6,994 bases of DNA from Comamonadaceae bacterium (GTDB taxonomy: Bacteria; Pseudomonadota; Gammaproteobacteria; Burkholderiales; Burkholderiaceae). The translations under genes were made by a program, and so were the position numbers. The first letter of the stretch is position 1, and each line of letters opens with the position of its first letter. The notes beneath the pieces are model-generated. The model made no database searches and had not been told where the DNA came from. It saw nothing but the letters and a program-made list of their open reading frames with translations. Positions 5,106 to 6,994 of the stretch are shown in pieces. The DNA is taken from contig CANNNH010000074.1 of assembly GCA_947505915.1 (NCBI GenBank), positions 1-6,994 on the forward strand. The letters run 5' to 3'.

Positions 5106-6994
5106 TTAAGCCACCAAGCGCGACTCGCCTGCGCCAAACAAATTGCTGGTACAACGGCCACATAAAGTGGCATGCGCGGTGTCGTGGCCGACATCCTCGC
5201 GGTAATGCCAGCAGCGCTCGCATTTGGTGTGTGCCGAGGGTGAGACTTTGATACCCAGTGCGTCACCCGCGTGCAAGCGAAGCGCCGAGGTGATGAACAC
5301 AAACCGCACGTCTTCGCCCAAGCTTTGAAGCAACTGCATATCGTCTTTGGCAAGGGTCAGGTCTACCTCGGCTTGCAAAGAAGAACCTACCAAACCTTGG
5401 CTGCGCACCAACTCGATCTCTTTATTCACCTCTTCACGCAACTTGAGGATGCGCGACCATTTGCCCATCAATGGCAAGTCGGGTTCGGGCAGGTGAACAT
5501 AGCTGTCGCTGAATATGGTTTGGCCCATGCCCAGCACATGCCACGCTTCCTCGGCGGTGAAGCTAAGGAAAGGCGCCATCCATCGCAACATGGCTTGGGT
5601 GATATACCACAGCGCGGTTTGCGCGCTGCGTCTGGCGTGTGAACCTGCTTGGGTGGTGTAGAGCCGGTCTTTGAGCACGTCCAAATAAAAAGCACCTAAA
5701 TCTTCGGAGCAAAAAATCTGCAGCTTGGACACCACGGGGTGAAACTCGTACACGCCAAAGTGACCGCCCTCGAACACTTTTTTGGTCGCGTTGTAGTTGC
5801 CCACGATGTCGGCTTGCAGTTGAGCGGTGCGGCTCAAAGCGTAGCGGTCAACTTCGAGCATATCGGCCAAGGCCACCGCGTCTTTGGCGATATCAAAGTC
5901 GCTGGTGTTGGCGAGCAAAAACTTCAATGTGTTGCGCACACGGCGGTAGGTGTCGACCACCCGAGCCAAGATTTTTTCGTCGATGTTCAAGTCGCCCGAG
6001 TAGTCGGTGGAGGCCACCCACAGGCGCACGATTTCCGCACCCAGTTTGTCGGTGACTTCTTGCGGTACGACGGTGTTGCCGAGCGATTTGCTCATCTTGC
6101 GGCCTTGGCCATCGGTGGCAAAGCCATGGGTCAACAAGCCACGGTAAGGGGCGCGATCGTACAAGGCGCAGCCCAACAGCAATGAGCTGTGAAACCAACC
6201 CCGGTGTTGGTCATGGCCTTCCAAATAGAGGTCGGCTTCGGGGCCGCTTGCGTGGAAAGGTGGCCGGTCGTAAGCGTCTTTGTGGCTGCCGCGCAGCACG
6301 TGCTCAAAGGTGGAGCCAGAGTCAAACCACACCTCCAAAATGTCGGTGCTCTTGGTGTATTCGTCGGGGTGGTCACCAGCCTCGGTGAGGATGTCTTGCA
6401 CTGTGGCGCGGCTCCAAGCCTCGATGCCGCCGTGTTCCACCATGTCGGCGGCTTGGTCCAAGATCGCCATGGTGCGCGGGTGCAATTCGCCGCTGTCTTT
6501 GTGTAAAAAGAAAGGCACCGGCACGCCCCAAGAGCGTTGGCGCGAGATGCACCAGTCGGGGCGGTTGGCGATCATGTCGCGCAGACGGGTTTTGCCGTTC
6601 TCGGGGTAGAACTGGGTTTGCTCAATGGCTTCCAGCGCCAATTGGCGAAGAGTCTTGGGGGCTTTGTCGCTGGTGAATACACCTGCACCCTCGTCCATGC
6701 GGATAAACCATTGCGCTGCGGCGCGGTAAATCACCGGTGTTTTGTGCCGCCAGCAATGCGGGTAGCTGTGGGTGATGCCATGCGTGGCCATCAAGCGGTT
6801 GGCGTTTTTCAGCGTATCCAAAATGACCGGCACCGCTTTCCAAATGTGTTGGCCAGCGAACAAGGAAAAGTCGGCGGCATATGCCCCGTTGCCTTGCACA
6901 GGGTTCAAAATGTCGGTGTACTTCATGCCGTGCGCCACGCAGGAATTGAAGTCGTCCACACCGTAAGCGGGCGCGCTGTGCACGATGCCGGTAC
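5106..6994 (-). CDS. ileS: Isoleucyl-tRNA synthetase, C-terminal two thirds (5' end outside window)
   Basis: This is a class Ia cytosolic enzyme that charges tRNA-Ile and edits misactivated valine. About 628 of a usual 930-960 residues are visible, and the frame stays open to the right edge. It begins inside the CP1 editing domain at TGIVHSAPAYGVDDFNSC. The catalytic domain resumes with DWCISRQRSWGVPVPFF, WFDSGST (6309-6329) and HDQHRGWFHSSLL. The class I signature KMSKSLGN lies at 6075-6098, with KMSKS at 6084-6098. The anticodon-binding helical domain includes MAPFLSFTAEEAWHVLG. The C-terminal zinc site is CERC-x16-CGRC, the same spacing as E. coli IleRS, and ends SRLVA. The N-terminal HIGH motif lies beyond the window. 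The GTG codon at 6981-6983 is internal and not the real start. It is upstream of lspA in the same operon. Confidence 0.97.
   Translation of the reverse strand, partial: TGIVHSAPAYGVDDFNSCVAHGMKYTDILNPVQGNGAYAADFSLFAGQHIWKAVPVILDTLKNANRLMATHGITHSYPHCWRHKTPVIYRAAAQWFIRMDEGAGVFTSDKAPKTLRQLALEAIEQTQFYPENGKTRLRDMIANRPDWCISRQRSWGVPVPFFLHKDSGELHPRTMAILDQAADMVEHGGIEAWSRATVQDILTEAGDHPDEYTKSTDILEVWFDSGSTFEHVLRGSHKDAYDRPPFHASGPEADLYLEGHDQHRGWFHSSLLLGCALYDRAPYRGLLTHGFATDGQGRKMSKSLGNTVVPQEVTDKLGAEIVRLWVASTDYSGDLNIDEKILARVVDTYRRVRNTLKFLLANTSDFDIAKDAVALADMLEVDRYALSRTAQLQADIVGNYNATKKVFEGGHFGVYEFHPVVSKLQIFCSEDLGAFYLDVLKDRLYTTQAGSHARRSAQTALWYITQAMLRWMAPFLSFTAEEAWHVLGMGQTIFSDSYVHLPEPDLPLMGKWSRILKLREEVNKEIELVRSQGLVGSSLQAEVDLTLAKDDMQLLQSLGEDVRFVFITSALRLHAGDALGIKVSPSAHTKCERCWHYREDVGHDTAHATLCGRCTSNLFGAGESRLVA

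Noticed and set aside
6981..6983. GTG as a start codon for ileS
   Set aside because: The frame continues upstream as T-G-I-V-H-S-A-P, a conserved internal IleRS editing-domain motif, so the gene is cut by the window edge.

Overview
The window looks like ordinary chromosome from a betaproteobacterium, most likely a Burkholderiales member of the Comamonadaceae type. This rests on recognition by eye: moderately high GC, the ileS-lspA gene order, the IleRS signature GTGIVHSAPAYGVDDF, and a Qor protein colinear with E. coli Qor. No database search was possible. I find no phage, IS, integrase, CRISPR, tRNA or rRNA genes. The only classic accessory module is a small HicAB toxin-antitoxin pair.

Layout, left to right. 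(1) Bases 1-65 are the 3' end of an unidentified plus-strand gene. (2) An EamA/DMT-family membrane transporter (87-995) is coupled through an overlapping TAATG to a short-chain dehydrogenase/reductase (995-1789). The SDR has lost the Tyr and Lys of the usual active site. (3) The convergent gap 1790-1856 holds a short palindromic element of the GTCATTGCGAG...GAAGCAATCTC type. (4) A second, different EamA transporter lies on the minus strand (1857-2801). (5) An 85-bp divergent gap contains a 9-bp hairpin followed by a T-rich run. (6) qorA, an NAD(P)H:quinone oxidoreductase (2887-3870), ends at a strong Rho-independent terminator (3894-3924). (7) hicA (3966-4145, 59 aa) and hicB (4158-4550) follow. 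They are preceded by a promoter-like palindrome whose predicted transcription start falls on or next to the hicA start codon. (8) On the minus strand, lspA (4566-5075) lies downstream of ileS (5106 to past the right edge), the conserved IleRS/signal-peptidase-II operon.

How the genes fit together. Gene pair 2 is a probable two-gene transcription unit for an unknown metabolite. ileS-lspA is a housekeeping operon for isoleucyl-tRNA charging and lipoprotein maturation. hicAB sits as a self-contained insert between the qorA terminator and the convergent lspA end. qorA and the second transporter share a divergent control region.

I see no clear new multi-gene system. The points most worth a second look are the atypical SDR active site, the hicA promoter/operator geometry, the dispersed repeat, and the hairpin in the qorA leader.
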